This document shows positions 9,363 to 17,813 of a stretch of 45,047 nucleotides of DNA, one piece after another. Location: contig PHET01000026.1 in assembly GCA_002841275.1 (NCBI GenBank), positions 1-45,047 of the forward strand. Reading direction: 5' to 3'. Origin of the DNA: Actinobacteria bacterium HGW-Actinobacteria-7. GTDB taxonomy: Bacteria; Actinomycetota; Coriobacteriia; Anaerosomatales; PHET01. Under the pieces are notes generated by a model that did not search any database, was not told the origin of the DNA, and worked only from the letters and a program-made list of their open reading frames with translations. Each line of letters begins with the position of its first letter. Position 1 is the first letter of the stretch. Made by a program: the position numbers and the translations under genes.

Positions 9363-10169
9363 ATGCAAACCGAACGTATGACGGCTTGGTTCGAGGCAAC
9401 GGCATCCCGCCATTCTCGGCGTGTCTATACCGCTGCGCCGGTCGATTCTGAGACCCTCGATACGCTCGCTTCGGCATGCGAGGGTTTCCATCCGTATCCC
9501 GATGCCCGCGTGACACTGGTAACAGAGCCTGGAACCGACATCTTCACCGGCGTCATCGGCTCCTATGGCAAAGTCACCGGCGCGCCGCACGTTCTGTGCG
9601 TGATCGTCGATGAGGATGCCCCGTTCGCCCAGCAACATGCCGGCTATGTGGGCGAAGCGGCAGTACTCGAGGCGACGTCGCTGGGGCTCGGCACCTGTTG
9701 GATCGGCGGCTTCTTCGATCCCGAGAAGGCCGCTCGACTGGTGAGGCTCGGCGAGAACGAGCGCGTGGTCGCTGTCTCTCCCGTAGGCATCGCCGTTGAT
9801 GACTACTCTGGCTCGGAGCGTGCGATGCGCACCATGTCGTCGGCGCACAAGCGCAAGTCGCTCGAACGCATCGTGCCTGAGGGGACTGCCGGCTGGCCCG
9901 ATTGGGCGCTGGCAGCCGTCGAGTGCGCGCGCATCGCCCCCTCGGCAGTCAACCGGCAGCCATGGCGTTTCCGTATGCGCAACCGCGATCTTCTGATATC
10001 GCGCGACTCCCCCATCGAGATGCCCCGAGTGACCAAGGCGCTCGACTGCGGGATCGCCATGCTGCACATTCAGCTGGGCGCCCTGTCGAAGGGCGTCATG
10101 GGCCGCTGGGAAGACCTCGCGGAAGGTCCCACGATGGCGCGTTTCGTCCCTCTCGGCGAGCCTGAATGA
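9363..10169 (+). CDS. Nitroreductase family protein (TM1586-like)
   Basis: A 268-residue FMN-dependent nitroreductase-fold protein, closest in appearance to the TM1586-type putative nitroreductases with an internally duplicated fold. The N-terminal half contains HPYPDARVTLV, GSYGKVTGAPHVLCVI and the conserved GYVGEAAVLEATSLGLGTCW. The C-terminal half contains CARIAPSAVNRQPWRF, which is the typical flavin-contact segment, and LDCGIAMLHIQLGAL. The substrate is unknown. The start at 9363 is preceded by AAGGAG with an 8-base gap; a longer in-frame extension back to 9231 lacks family-like sequence. The stop codon overlaps the start of the downstream hydrolase gene (ATGA), so the two are translationally coupled. 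Confidence 0.8.
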   Translation: MQTERMTAWFEATASRHSRRVYTAAPVDSETLDTLASACEGFHPYPDARVTLVTEPGTDIFTGVIGSYGKVTGAPHVLCVIVDEDAPFAQQHAGYVGEAAVLEATSLGLGTCWIGGFFDPEKAARLVRLGENERVVAVSPVGIAVDDYSGSERAMRTMSSAHKRKSLERIVPEGTAGWPDWALAAVECARIAPSAVNRQPWRFRMRNRDLLISRDSPIEMPRVTKALDCGIAMLHIQLGALSKGVMGRWEDLAEGPTMARFVPLGEPE

Positions 10170-10978
10170 CCGATGCCGCAACACCCCCGCCCGCCGAGAA
10201 GCCCGTGCGCCGGAGCCAGCGGTCACGACCGTGGCGGACCTGGGCGCTTGCTGCAGTCGCCACGGTGGCCGTACTCGTAGGAGCCGCACTCGCGTGGGGG
10301 CTCCTGCCGCTGGGGCCGAGCCCGCAGGCGCTAAGGGCGCTCGAGAGCACCAGCTGGGTCAACGTGGCCGAGACCTCCTACGGTTGGCGGTTCCAGCCTC
10401 AGAACACCACGCCCGAGACCGGGCTCGTCATCTACCCCGGCGGGCATGTCGATCCGCGCTCGTACGCGCCGCTGGCCCGCGACCTGGCCGCGCGGGGACA
10501 CGTGGTGGCGGTGCTCAAGGTCCCGCTGTCGCTGGCGGTGCTCGCCCCCCGTGCCGCTGACGCGCCGCTGCATCAGGAGCGCTCCGTGGCGACCTGGGTG
10601 CTCGCCGGACATTCCTTGGGCGGTGTGATGGCCGCGCGTTATGCGAGGTCATATCCGGACTCGATCTCCGGGCTGCTCCTGCTGGCCTCCTATCCGGACG
10701 CTGCAGCGGACCTGAGCACCAGCACCATCCCCGCAACCAGCATCGTGGGCACGGCCGACGGAGTGTTGAACACAACTGCGTGGGACGCCGCGCGGCCACG
10801 ATTGCCCAGGGACACCAAGATCGTCGAGATCCCCGGCGGCAACCACTCGCAGTTCGGCAGCTACGGACTCCAAGGCGGCGACAACGTCGCGACCATCTCG
10901 GCGGACCTGCAAGAGCGTGCGATCGCCGATGCGGCACAGGAACTGTTCGTGCGGGCGGCCGCGTACCGGGTGCCTTAG
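10166..10978 (+). CDS. Membrane-anchored alpha/beta hydrolase
   Basis: This 270-residue protein begins with a charged, Pro-rich stretch and one membrane segment (TWALAAVATVAVLVGAALAW), so it is anchored or exported. An alpha/beta-hydrolase domain follows, with YPGGHVDPRSYAPLA, the nucleophile elbow GHSLGG, a later LASYPD, and an acid/His region containing GTADG and GGNHSQFG. The nucleophile is the Ser of GHSLGG; the Asp of GTADG and the His of GNHSQF are likely the rest of the triad. It looks like an Abhydrolase_5-type protein. The substrate cannot be told from sequence. The start overlaps the stop of the nitroreductase by 4 bases, indicating a two-gene operon. It is followed after 30 bases by the TIGR01777 gene, which may be the third cistron. 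Confidence 0.78.
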   Translation: MTDAATPPPAEKPVRRSQRSRPWRTWALAAVATVAVLVGAALAWGLLPLGPSPQALRALESTSWVNVAETSYGWRFQPQNTTPETGLVIYPGGHVDPRSYAPLARDLAARGHVVAVLKVPLSLAVLAPRAADAPLHQERSVATWVLAGHSLGGVMAARYARSYPDSISGLLLLASYPDAAADLSTSTIPATSIVGTADGVLNTTAWDAARPRLPRDTKIVEIPGGNHSQFGSYGLQGGDNVATISADLQERAIADAAQELFVRAAAYRVP

Positions 10979-11008
10979 GGCATCAGCCTCGACCTAGGGA
11001 GCAAACGC

Positions 11009-11923
11009 ATGCGTATTGCGATAGCAGGCGGAAACAGCTTCATCGGCCGTGCGGTGACCGGTGAGCTGCTGGGCGCCAGGCACGACGTCGTGTGGCTCTC
11101 ACACCGGCTGGGGCGGGTTGCTCCTCCTAAGGCCGTGCGCGAGGTCGCGTTCGACCCGGCCCAGGACAGTGGCGCGTGGCGCGAGGAGGTCTTCTCGGCA
11201 GACGGGGTGGTGAACCTCTCGGGCTACCCCATCGCATCGCGCTGGAACGCGCACGTCAAAGAGCTTCTGCTCAGCAGCCGCATCGATACGACACGTGCGC
11301 TGGTTGGCGCCATCGCTCAGGCGCGTGCGGATGGAAGCGGGCCGCGGGTCTACGTGGGTGCGTGCGGAATCGGCATCTTTGGTGAGGGCGGCGAGGCGGT
11401 GCTGCGTGAGGACTCACCCGTGGGCGGCGACTGGCTCGCCGATCTCGCGGTGGCATGGGAGCGCGAGACTCTGCGCGCTCAGGAGAGCGGCTGCCGCGCG
11501 GTCTCGGTGCGCAACGGACTCGTGTTGGGCGACGAGGGGCTGCTCCCCAAGCTCACGCTGCCTATGAAGCTCTTCGCTGGCGGCCCCGTGGGAAACGGTC
11601 GGCAGTGGACCCCGTGGATACACGTCGATGACATCGCAGGCATCTACCGCTTCGCGCTCGAGAACAACGCGGTTCACGGGCCAGTCTCGGCATGCGCACC
11701 CGTGCCGGTCCGGATGAGCGAATTCACCAAGGCGCTGGGTCGCGCGCTGCACCGGCCGTCGTGGTTCCCGGTGCCGGGCTTAATGCTGGGAATCGTGCTG
11801 GGCGAGGTCGCCCCGTACACGCTCATGAGCCAGCGGGCTTCGAGCGAGAAGCTTCAGCGTGAAGGCTACCTCTTCCGCTTCCCCACAATCGACAAGGCAT
11901 TGAGCGACCTCACCAGCAGGTGA
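11009..11923 (+). CDS. TIGR01777-family NAD(P)-dependent epimerase
   Basis: A 304-residue SDR-type protein of the TIGR01777 (YfcH/SDR39U1-like) family. The Rossmann signature is at the N-terminus ([12 protein letters not shown]). Other family marks are [18 protein letters not shown], the stretch [13 protein letters not shown], the segment [11 protein letters not shown], and [18 protein letters not shown]. The C-terminal 45 residues resemble the DUF1731 tail ([19 protein letters not shown]). The family's physiological substrate is not established. GGAG lies 8 bases before the ATG. It follows the nitroreductase-hydrolase pair on the same strand and converges on cls with 32 bases between stop codons. 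Confidence 0.88.
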   Translation: MRIAIAGGNSFIGRAVTGELLGARHDVVWLSHRLGRVAPPKAVREVAFDPAQDSGAWREEVFSADGVVNLSGYPIASRWNAHVKELLLSSRIDTTRALVGAIAQARADGSGPRVYVGACGIGIFGEGGEAVLREDSPVGGDWLADLAVAWERETLRAQESGCRAVSVRNGLVLGDEGLLPKLTLPMKLFAGGPVGNGRQWTPWIHVDDIAGIYRFALENNAVHGPVSACAPVPVRMSEFTKALGRALHRPSWFPVPGLMLGIVLGEVAPYTLMSQRASSEKLQREGYLFRFPTIDKALSDLTSR

Positions 11924-11952
11924 CGCGCGGCCGCATGGCGTGTGCCGCGTGC
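11922..11952. terminator. Possible bidirectional hairpin between epimerase and cls genes
   Basis: CGCGGC near 11926-11931 can pair with GCCGCG near 11944-11949 between the convergent genes. There is no U-tract, so this is a weak candidate. Confidence 0.25.
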
Positions 11953-11955
11953 GCC

Positions 11956-13404
11956 CTACATCATTCTCGACGCGAGCCGTGCCAGCGCGTTTCTGAAGCG
12001 GAACAGCCGGCCGCGGTCGTGCAGATCGTCGGCGGTGACCATGTGGCAGCGCTCGAGGTCCTCCTCGAAGATGGCGTCTTGGGCACGCGCCACGCCTTCG
12101 TCGTAGAAGAAGATCATCAGCTCGTCGTGCAGAGCGAAGCTGCGGATGTCGAAGTTCGCCGTGCCCAAGGCCGCGATATGCCCGTCGATCGTGACCGCTT
12201 TAGCGTGGAAGAAACCTGCGTCGTACTGGTAGGCGCGGCCCCCCGCATGCGTGAACGTGCCCAGATACGAGAAGGCGGCCCACCACGGGAGCTTCTTGTC
12301 CGGGTGCGCGGTCATCATGAACCGCACGTCGACCGAGGCAAGCGACTGCGACACGAGCGCGTCCATGACACCCTGGTCCGGCACGAAGTAGGGTGACTGC
12401 ACCCAGACCCGCGTCTGCGCAGACGAGATCGCCAGCACGAACGCGTGTCGGATTGTCTCCCACGACGACTCGGGTCCCGAGGTCGCGAGCTGCGCCCACA
12501 CCATGTCGGGCGGGTCGTCGGCAGGCAACGGCGCGAAGTACGTCTCCGAGAAGAGGTCCTCGGCGGTGACCTCGTACCAGCGCTGGCAGAACAAGCGCTG
12601 CAGCTCAAGCACGAGCGGGCCGCCAAAGCGCACGTGCGTGTCGCGCCACGTCTCGAACCGGCTTCCGCCGTCGATGTACTCCTGCCCGACGTTCATGCCG
12701 CCGGTGTAGGCCACGGCGCCGTCCACGACCACGATCTTGCGGTGGTTGCGGTAGTTGATCTTGCGCCACTGCGCTGCATCCGCACGCACCTGAGCACCTG
12801 CGGCGGCGAGCTTCCTCAGCTGGCTCTTGCCGTACGGTAGCGATCCCATCCAGTCGTACAGGACGCGGACCTCGACACCCTGGGAGACCTTCTCGGCAAG
12901 CAGGGCACACAGCGCGGCGGTCAGGTCGTCGTTCTCCCAGATGAAGTATTCGAGATGGATGAACCGCTCGGCGGACTCGATGTCGAACATGAGCCGCTCG
13001 AACTTCTGAGCGCCGGAAGCCATGATCTCGAGGTGGCTGCAGGGCAGGATGCGGGTGCCGTTCTGCGTCTGGATCGAGCGCGACAGCCGCCCTGAGAGCG
13101 GGTCATCGTGCACGTGTTGCGCTGCTTGCGCTGCGTAGCGTTCGTAGGCAGGCCGGATGATGCGGTGGCCGTGCTCGGTCGCCAGAAGCTTGCGCCGGTT
13201 CCTGCGTCCCAGGTAGCGCCAGTTCCTGCCGAAGAAGAAGTACAGCACCAGACCCACGCCGGGCAGCACGATCAGTATCATCAGCCACGCTAGGGTGGTC
13301 GACGGATCGCGCTCGTCGTAGACCAGCGTCAGCATGATCAGGACCGCGACGACGTACAAGGCGGGTCCCAGAAAGCGCAGGTCGGTCATGACCGAAATGT
13401 CCAT
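11956..13404 (-). CDS. cls: Cardiolipin synthase
   Basis: A 482-residue phospholipase D-superfamily membrane enzyme that condenses phosphatidylglycerol molecules (or a related pair) into cardiolipin. Two N-terminal membrane segments cover about residues 10-28 and 38-58 (PLDc_N type, with DERDPSTTLAWLM). The first HKD motif is H221-x-K223-x4-D228 within NHRKIVVVDGAVAYTGG, and the second is FHAKAVTIDGHIAALGTANF near residue 400. The length matches the family. No Shine-Dalgarno is visible before ATG 13404. A TAGACT hexamer lies only 6 bases upstream, suggesting a leaderless transcript; an alternative ATG is 5 codons downstream. The gene is divergent from the DEAD-box helicase. Confidence 0.93.
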   Translation of the reverse strand: MDISVMTDLRFLGPALYVVAVLIMLTLVYDERDPSTTLAWLMILIVLPGVGLVLYFFFGRNWRYLGRRNRRKLLATEHGHRIIRPAYERYAAQAAQHVHDDPLSGRLSRSIQTQNGTRILPCSHLEIMASGAQKFERLMFDIESAERFIHLEYFIWENDDLTAALCALLAEKVSQGVEVRVLYDWMGSLPYGKSQLRKLAAAGAQVRADAAQWRKINYRNHRKIVVVDGAVAYTGGMNVGQEYIDGGSRFETWRDTHVRFGGPLVLELQRLFCQRWYEVTAEDLFSETYFAPLPADDPPDMVWAQLATSGPESSWETIRHAFVLAISSAQTRVWVQSPYFVPDQGVMDALVSQSLASVDVRFMMTAHPDKKLPWWAAFSYLGTFTHAGGRAYQYDAGFFHAKAVTIDGHIAALGTANFDIRSFALHDELMIFFYDEGVARAQDAIFEEDLERCHMVTADDLHDRGRLFRFRNALARLASRMM

Positions 13405-13475
13405 GGTGACAGTCTACCTGAGCCCCGCTGCAATGCGGTCGAGCGCGAATACGTACACAGCCCTATACTGTGTGC
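13405..13475. promoter_or_regulatory. Divergent, apparently leaderless promoters of cls and helicase, with dyad
   Basis: Toward the helicase, TATACT (13464-13469) ends 6 bases before ATG 13476. Toward cls, TAGACT (minus strand, 13416-13411) ends 6 bases before ATG 13404. A transcript starting the usual distance from either hexamer would begin at or next to the A of the start codon, and neither gene has a Shine-Dalgarno. A dyad, ACACAG (13455-13460) with CTGTGT (13468-13473), surrounds the helicase -10. No good -35 is visible on either side. Confidence 0.45.
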
Positions 13476-14693
13476 ATGACCTTTGATGAATTGGGGCTCT
13501 CCCCCGCCATCCTCGCCGCAGTCGACGGACTGGGCTACGAGACACCAACACCGATCCAAGAGCAGTCCATCCCGCTGATTGTCGCGGGACGAGACGTCGT
13601 GGGCGCAGCCCAGACCGGCACCGGTAAGACCGCCGCATTCGCGCTTCCGCTGATGCAGCGCATCGGCGTGGGCGACGGTGTTCCGCTCGCACTGGTGATC
13701 ACCCCCACCCGCGAACTCGCCGCGCAGATCGAGCGCGTCGCTTCCGAGGTAGGCAAGCACACCGGTCAGCGCGTGGCCGTGGTCGTGGGCGGCGTGAAAT
13801 ACCCGCCGCAGGTCGCGCGCATCAAGGCCGGCATCGACGTGCTGGTCGCGACACCGGGCCGCCTGATCGATCTCAAGGAGCGCGGCGATGTCGATCTGAG
13901 CAAGATCCAGATCCTCGTGCTCGACGAAGCGGATCGCATGGTCGACATGGGGTTTTGGCCCAGCGTCCGCCGCATCCTGAGCTTCATCCCTACCAAGCGC
14001 CAGAACCTGCTCTTCTCGGCGACGCTTACCGAGGAGATCACGCAGCTCGTAGGCCGCATGCTCACCGACCCTGCCTATGTCGAGGTCGCTCGGGCCGGCA
14101 CCACCGCCGACAACGTCGAACAGGCGATCCTGCCCGTCGAACAGTCCCAGAAGCCGCACCTGCTCGCCGCGCTGATACGCGAGCGTGGCGCCGACCGCAT
14201 CTTGGTCTTCACGCGCACCAAGGCCCGCGCCGACCTGGTCAAGATGATCCTGTCCAAGGACGGCTTCAAGGTGATGGTCATGCACGCCGACCGTTCCCAG
14301 AGCGAACGCGAACAAGCGCTCGAGAGGTTCCGCTCGGGCGAGATCGACGTGCTCGTCGCCACCGACATCATCGCGCGCGGCATCGATATCTCCGACATCG
14401 ACCACGTGGTCAACTACGACGTGCCGGAGAACCCCGAGGACTACGTGCACCGTATCGGCCGTACCGCACGCGCAGGAGCGAGCGGCTTCGCCCTCACGCT
14501 GCTGGGTCCCGACGAGATCAGCCAGTTCCGCGAGATCGAGTACATGCTGGGTACGCTGCTGCCCATCTACGACCTGCCCGGTTTCCCCTACCGAGAAGGG
14601 CGCATCGTGCCCTTTGGGAGCCGCCCGGTCAAGAAGGTCCAGCGCAGCGTCTTCGGCGGTCGCGTCATGCGCCGCGGTCCGCGCCGCCGCTAG
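13476..14693 (+). CDS. DEAD-box ATP-dependent RNA helicase
   Basis: A 405-residue DEAD-box helicase that unwinds RNA duplexes using ATP, acting in ribosome assembly, mRNA decay or cold adaptation in known relatives. Motifs in order: Q-motif region (GYETPTPIQEQSIP), Walker A AQTGTGKT near residue 46, PTRELA, TPGRL, DEAD near residue 150, SATL, then the helicase C domain with VLVATDIIARGIDI and HRIGRTARAG. The C-terminal tail is short and basic (VMRRGPRRR), lacking a large RNA-binding extension. I chose ATG 13476; a GTG lies two codons upstream inside the likely promoter. The stop codon shares the CTAG at 14690-14693 with the stop of the convergent subtilase gene. Confidence 0.93.
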   Translation: MTFDELGLSPAILAAVDGLGYETPTPIQEQSIPLIVAGRDVVGAAQTGTGKTAAFALPLMQRIGVGDGVPLALVITPTRELAAQIERVASEVGKHTGQRVAVVVGGVKYPPQVARIKAGIDVLVATPGRLIDLKERGDVDLSKIQILVLDEADRMVDMGFWPSVRRILSFIPTKRQNLLFSATLTEEITQLVGRMLTDPAYVEVARAGTTADNVEQAILPVEQSQKPHLLAALIRERGADRILVFTRTKARADLVKMILSKDGFKVMVMHADRSQSEREQALERFRSGEIDVLVATDIIARGIDISDIDHVVNYDVPENPEDYVHRIGRTARAGASGFALTLLGPDEISQFREIEYMLGTLLPIYDLPGFPYREGRIVPFGSRPVKKVQRSVFGGRVMRRGPRRR

Positions 14694-16615
14694 CGTCTGC
14701 GCGTCGTGACTCGCACGCGAGTGCGCCAGATCCCCAAGGCAGCGAACAGCGCCACAGCGGGTTCGAATGCGCGTGACCGCTTCTGCAGTGATCCCGCCGT
14801 GCCGCTTCCCGTGAGCGACTGCGCCTGAGCGCTGTCCGCAACGGGCGCCGATGTGCCGCTGGCTTCCTCCGCTGGTGCCTCGGGCGTTCCATCCAGCTCC
14901 AGGATGTGCTGGTTGCGCCAGAGCGAGCTGGCCAGTGCGCGAACCGTCCCCGCATTGGACCCCCCGCCCCCGAAGTCCGCGGCTCCGCCATCGCCGCCCT
15001 CTTCATCTCCGTCCGAGCCGTCACTGCTGCCCGCTGCCGGATCGATGATCCAGTCCACCCGGTACTGCCCTGAGCCCAACTGCGCGGCGATGTCCAGGTA
15101 GTAGGTGCCCGCGCCGTCGTCGCCCACGGTGTAGGAGACCGTGTCTCTCGAACTATCGAGGATCTCGTCGGTGTCAAAGACGCTCGAGGCCGCCGGTGAG
15201 TACAGGCTCATCTCGAACAACCCCGACCCCTGCACGGTCAACCACGCGGTCAGCGTGTCGCCGGCCTTGAGCGTCAGGCGGTACACGTCGTGTTCGTCGG
15301 TTCTCGAATCCAGGGACTCCACGATGGGTGAACGCGGAGCCGCGAGCCCCGGAATGTCGTCGTCCGAGGGCGGCTCGGCAGGCGGCGCTCCGGCGCCAAG
15401 CGCGAGGTCCGGACGCACGAGTCCGTCGCCGAACTGGTAGTCCTTGCCCACAGCGCCCAGATCCTCGGCGGTCGAGGTGAGCCTGTCCAGCGCTTCGGCG
15501 GCGGTCCAATCGGCGTGCTGGGAGCGAACGAGCGCGACCGCGCCGGACACATATGCGGTCGCCATGGACGTGCCGCTCAGCGTCTTCAGCTCGCCACGGG
15601 CGACCGGATACAGCGACATGATGCCGACGCCGGGGGCAACCACGTCCAGAGCACTCCCCCACTCCGAGAAGCTCGCCCTCAGCGCACCGGAGTCGATCGC
15701 GCCGACCGCCAGCACCGGCGCATACGCCGCCGGATACTGTATCTGCCCCGGCACCCACCCAGCCTGCGCGGCCGAGTTTCCCGAGGCGGCCACGACCACG
15801 CAGTCACGGGCGATCGCGTAGTCGCAGGCATCCTGCAGCACGGTGCTTGGCTCGGGCGTGCCCAATGCCAGGTTGATGACGTCGGCGCCATGGTCGGCTG
15901 CCCATACGATTCCCTGCGCGACCCCTTCGTCGGTCCCGTTGCCCACCGAGTCGAGCACGCGCACCGGCATGAGCGTGCACCCATCTGCCATGCCCGCCAC
16001 GTCCACGCCGTTGTCGGTGTTCGCCGCGATGATGCCCGCGACGTGGGTCCCGTGCCCAAAACCGTCACGCGCGTCCGTGTCGCCGTCGATGAAATCGTAG
16101 GCGTCAGCCGTGTCGAGCCGGCCGACCAAGTCCGGGTGGTCATAGTCCACGCCACTGTCGACGATCGCCACGCTCACGGTCGCCGAGCCGCGCTGCACAT
16201 CCCACGCTGCAGGCGCGCCGATACGCGAAAGACCCCATTGCAGGTAATACGCCGGGTCGTTGGGGTCCAGCAGCGCTCGCACCCGGTGCTCCGGCTCGGC
16301 GTAGCGCACGCCGTCGGCGCCCTCGAGGACCCGCGCCATCGCGTCTGCCGAGAAGCCCGCGCCGCGATCGACCACGACCACGCGGGTGCGGGACTCCTTC
16401 CGCACCACGCGCCCGCCCACGCGCTTCAACGCCCGGTCGAGCCCGTTGCGCGAAGCACCCGGGCGCAATCCAACGACCACACGTCCGGTCTGATGCGAGG
16501 TTGCAGCGATCTGCGAGGAAGAGGCTGGCGATGCCGACATGGTGACGCTGGCCGCGACGAGCACGGTCAGTACCGTCGCAATCGTTGTGCTCCACCTGCG
16601 TCTCACTGCCGCCAT
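14690..16615 (-). CDS. Secreted subtilisin-like serine protease (S8) with PPC domain
   Basis: A 641-residue exported S8 peptidase. A signal peptide (RRRWSTTIATVLTVLVAASV) is followed by an inhibitor-like prodomain (VVVGLRPGASRNGLDRALK). The catalytic domain has D153 in VSVAIVDSGVDYDHPD, H188 in GFGHGTHVAGI, the oxyanion N280 in ASGNSA, and S350 in LSGTSMATAY. A PPC domain follows (about 420-530, DEHDVYRLTLKAGDTL). A Gly/Asp/Glu-rich linker leads to a C-terminal hydrophobic stretch (EPAVALFAALGIW) and a basic tail (RRR), suggesting membrane or wall retention. It lacks the C-terminal module shared by its upstream neighbours. It is the last gene of a five-gene minus-strand series, 46 bases after the PPC protein gene. 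The stop overlaps that of the convergent helicase gene. Confidence 0.92.
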   Translation of the reverse strand: MAAVRRRWSTTIATVLTVLVAASVTMSASPASSSQIAATSHQTGRVVVGLRPGASRNGLDRALKRVGGRVVRKESRTRVVVVDRGAGFSADAMARVLEGADGVRYAEPEHRVRALLDPNDPAYYLQWGLSRIGAPAAWDVQRGSATVSVAIVDSGVDYDHPDLVGRLDTADAYDFIDGDTDARDGFGHGTHVAGIIAANTDNGVDVAGMADGCTLMPVRVLDSVGNGTDEGVAQGIVWAADHGADVINLALGTPEPSTVLQDACDYAIARDCVVVAASGNSAAQAGWVPGQIQYPAAYAPVLAVGAIDSGALRASFSEWGSALDVVAPGVGIMSLYPVARGELKTLSGTSMATAYVSGAVALVRSQHADWTAAEALDRLTSTAEDLGAVGKDYQFGDGLVRPDLALGAGAPPAEPPSDDDIPGLAAPRSPIVESLDSRTDEHDVYRLTLKAGDTLTAWLTVQGSGLFEMSLYSPAASSVFDTDEILDSSRDTVSYTVGDDGAGTYYLDIAAQLGSGQYRVDWIIDPAAGSSDGSDGDEEGGDGGAADFGGGGSNAGTVRALASSLWRNQHILELDGTPEAPAEEASGTSAPVADSAQAQSLTGSGTAGSLQKRSRAFEPAVALFAALGIWRTRVRVTTRRR

Positions 16616-16626
16616 CCCGCCTGAAT

Positions 16627-16650
16627 CCGGAATGGGGCTGCGCCCCCCGG
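16627..16650. repeat. Intercistronic stem-loop in exoprotein cluster
   Basis: GGGGC (16634-16638) pairs with GCCCC (16642-16646) around a TGC loop, flanked by CCGG on both sides. It lies in the 46-base gap between the PPC protein gene and the downstream subtilase gene. It could limit read-through or stabilise mRNA ends. No U-tract is present. Confidence 0.35.
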
Positions 16651-16661
16651 TGTTTCCAGGA

Positions 16662-17798
16662 CTACTTGACCGTCAGATACCGAGCTGCCGAGGTTCTCTC
16701 GGTGTGGGTCGTGTCTCCTGGAATGTAGGCGAGTATCTTCCACGAACCCTTGAACGGCAGGTAGGTCTTGCGGGAGTAGAGCGTGTACGTGGGGTGTGCG
16801 GTCGAAGTGTAGTTGGTCGCCATGACGGTCTTCCGCCATGTCCACGAACCGTCTTTGTTCTTGCTGTAGAAGCGGATCTTGACGTCGGTGGCACCCTTCT
16901 TGTGTTTGGGCATCAGATAGCCCGACACGGTGAAGGAGCGCTTCCCATAGACGACATCGGGCGCCTTGGGCGTCGTGATGGTGGCACGCGGGGAAACCAG
17001 CGTGGGAGCACCGTAGGTCTTGCCCATGTCATGGCTCGGCCAGACGATCGCGCGGTACTCGGTCAGGCGGGTGGGATAGACCGTGTAGGTGAGCGCACCC
17101 AGCGCATCAGCTTTGTTCTTGGGCATCCCGTAGTTGGTCGATTTCGGGTCCCGATCCATGTTCAGGTAGGTCCACGCCGAGCCCCCGTACGGACGCGACG
17201 CGATCATGATCGAGGCTTGAGGCAGCGGCACCGCGTGGTCGTCGGTCGCCAGGACTTCGATCTTGGCGCCACCGCCCCACTTCACTGTGGCGGGCATGGT
17301 CGTCGCGATGCCGGGCTCGGGCAGCTTCACTATGTCCCATGTCAGGCGGTAGGTGCCCTTGGCGGTCCCTGCCCAGTCCAAGACATCGAGCGAATAGGTG
17401 CCTGTCGTGGACGCGGGATACCAGAACTCCTCGGTGGAGGTGCCCTCGTTGGAGGACGCCTGCACGATGTAGGACAGCGGATTGGAGACCAGCAGGTTGG
17501 GGCTGCCGGGTCGCCAGAGCTGAAGGTCGAAGTCAGTGCCGGCGGTCGCGCTCATCTGCACCGAGAGCCGCTCGTTGTAGTTCAGCCTCACCGCATAGAC
17601 GTCATCGTAGTCGCGCCCCGCAACGGTTCCATCGAGGTCGCCGGTGACCGGCGAGGCCGGCAGTACGACACCGGGAATATCATCGTCAGCAGCGGACAGC
17701 TGGGCGTTGACGCCCAGCTGCGCGAGAGCAGGAACCGCGAAGGCAGCGGCGACCACGGCAACGGCCATGATCAGCCAGGTTCTGCGCTTCACCCTCAT
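16662..17798 (-). CDS. Secreted PPC-domain protein with cluster-type C-terminal module
   Basis: A 378-residue exported protein. The signal peptide is KRRTWLIMAVAVVAAAFAVP with cleavage near ALAQ. The short linker ADDDIPGVVLP leads into a PPC-like beta domain (about 40-155: DYDDVYAVRLNYNERLSVQM, GTYSLDVLDWAG). An Ig-like region follows at about 160-265. The last 105 residues (from about ATITTPKAPDVVYGKRSF) form the module shared with two neighbours, with SGYLMPKHKKG, TYTLYSRKTYLPFKGSWKIL and a terminal RYLTVK. No catalytic residues were recognised. PPC domains usually accompany secreted proteases; here the domain stands without one, so the protein may be a structural or binding partner. CGGAG lies before ATG 17798, 15 bases after the upstream gene's stop. 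Confidence 0.75.
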   Translation of the reverse strand: MRVKRRTWLIMAVAVVAAAFAVPALAQLGVNAQLSAADDDIPGVVLPASPVTGDLDGTVAGRDYDDVYAVRLNYNERLSVQMSATAGTDFDLQLWRPGSPNLLVSNPLSYIVQASSNEGTSTEEFWYPASTTGTYSLDVLDWAGTAKGTYRLTWDIVKLPEPGIATTMPATVKWGGGAKIEVLATDDHAVPLPQASIMIASRPYGGSAWTYLNMDRDPKSTNYGMPKNKADALGALTYTVYPTRLTEYRAIVWPSHDMGKTYGAPTLVSPRATITTPKAPDVVYGKRSFTVSGYLMPKHKKGATDVKIRFYSKNKDGSWTWRKTVMATNYTSTAHPTYTLYSRKTYLPFKGSWKILAYIPGDTTHTERTSAARYLTVK

Positions 17799-17813
17799 GC
17801 TCGCTCCGATTGT

